Source of the DNA: JADKBO01 sp037968395
GTDB lineage: Bacteria > Bacteroidota > Bacteroidia > Chitinophagales > Saprospiraceae
Direction of reading: 5' to 3'
Assembly (NCBI GenBank): GCA_037968395.1
Contig: JBBKVK010000133.1
Span: 1-7,422 of the forward strand
Length of the DNA: 7,422 bases
Positions within the stretch are counted from its first letter, which is position 1, and every line of letters begins with the position of its first letter. This document shows positions 7,406 through 7,422 of this stretch, one piece after another. The notes under the pieces were generated by a model. The model saw only the letters and a list, made by a program, of their open reading frames with translations, searched no databases and was not told where the DNA came from. The translations under genes were made by a program, and so were the position numbers.

Positions 7406-7422
7406 TTAAAATATAGTTAGAA

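Noticed and set aside
7406..7422. Promoter of the TonB-dependent receptor
   Set aside because: Only 17 bp remain upstream of the ATG. The TATATTTT there is too close to the start and too short to judge.

Overview
The window looks like chromosomal DNA of an AT-rich member of the Bacteroidota, most likely from the Saprospiraceae/Flavobacteriia-like part of the phylum. Three things support this. Two large secreted proteins end in type IX secretion system (T9SS) C-terminal sorting domains. There is a TonB-dependent outer-membrane protein with a carboxypeptidase-regulatory-like N-terminus. The gene starts lack Shine-Dalgarno sequences and instead have A-rich leaders. The genus cannot be told from the sequence.

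Layout. Positions 1-750 (+) hold the 3' end of a secreted protein with a degenerate propeller-like (ELWxxDGT-type) segment and a type A T9SS tail, followed at about 767-810 by a convincing intrinsic terminator. Positions 751-1297 form a 547-bp gap with no convincing gene. It contains a weakly folded stretch (851-940) and a striking 171-bp imperfect palindrome (1005-1175) closed by exact 19-bp inverted repeats. Positions 1298-4984 (+) encode a complete 1228-residue secreted protein of unknown function with a Ca-binding-like loop and a divergent T9SS tail. Positions 4997-7405 (-) encode a complete 802-residue TonB-dependent receptor/outer-membrane beta-barrel protein. It converges on the preceding gene with only 12 bp between the stop codons.

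Function. All three proteins are exported: two are T9SS cargo destined for the cell surface or medium, and one is an outer-membrane transporter-like barrel. They do not form an operon. The first two are separated by a terminator and a repeat element, and the third is on the opposite strand. No partner of the SusD type is visible, so a polysaccharide-utilisation locus is not supported by what can be seen. The most unusual item is the intergenic palindrome, which looks like a dispersed palindromic element (REP/BIME-like or MITE-like) rather than a gene. I found no evidence for an undescribed multi-gene system in this window.
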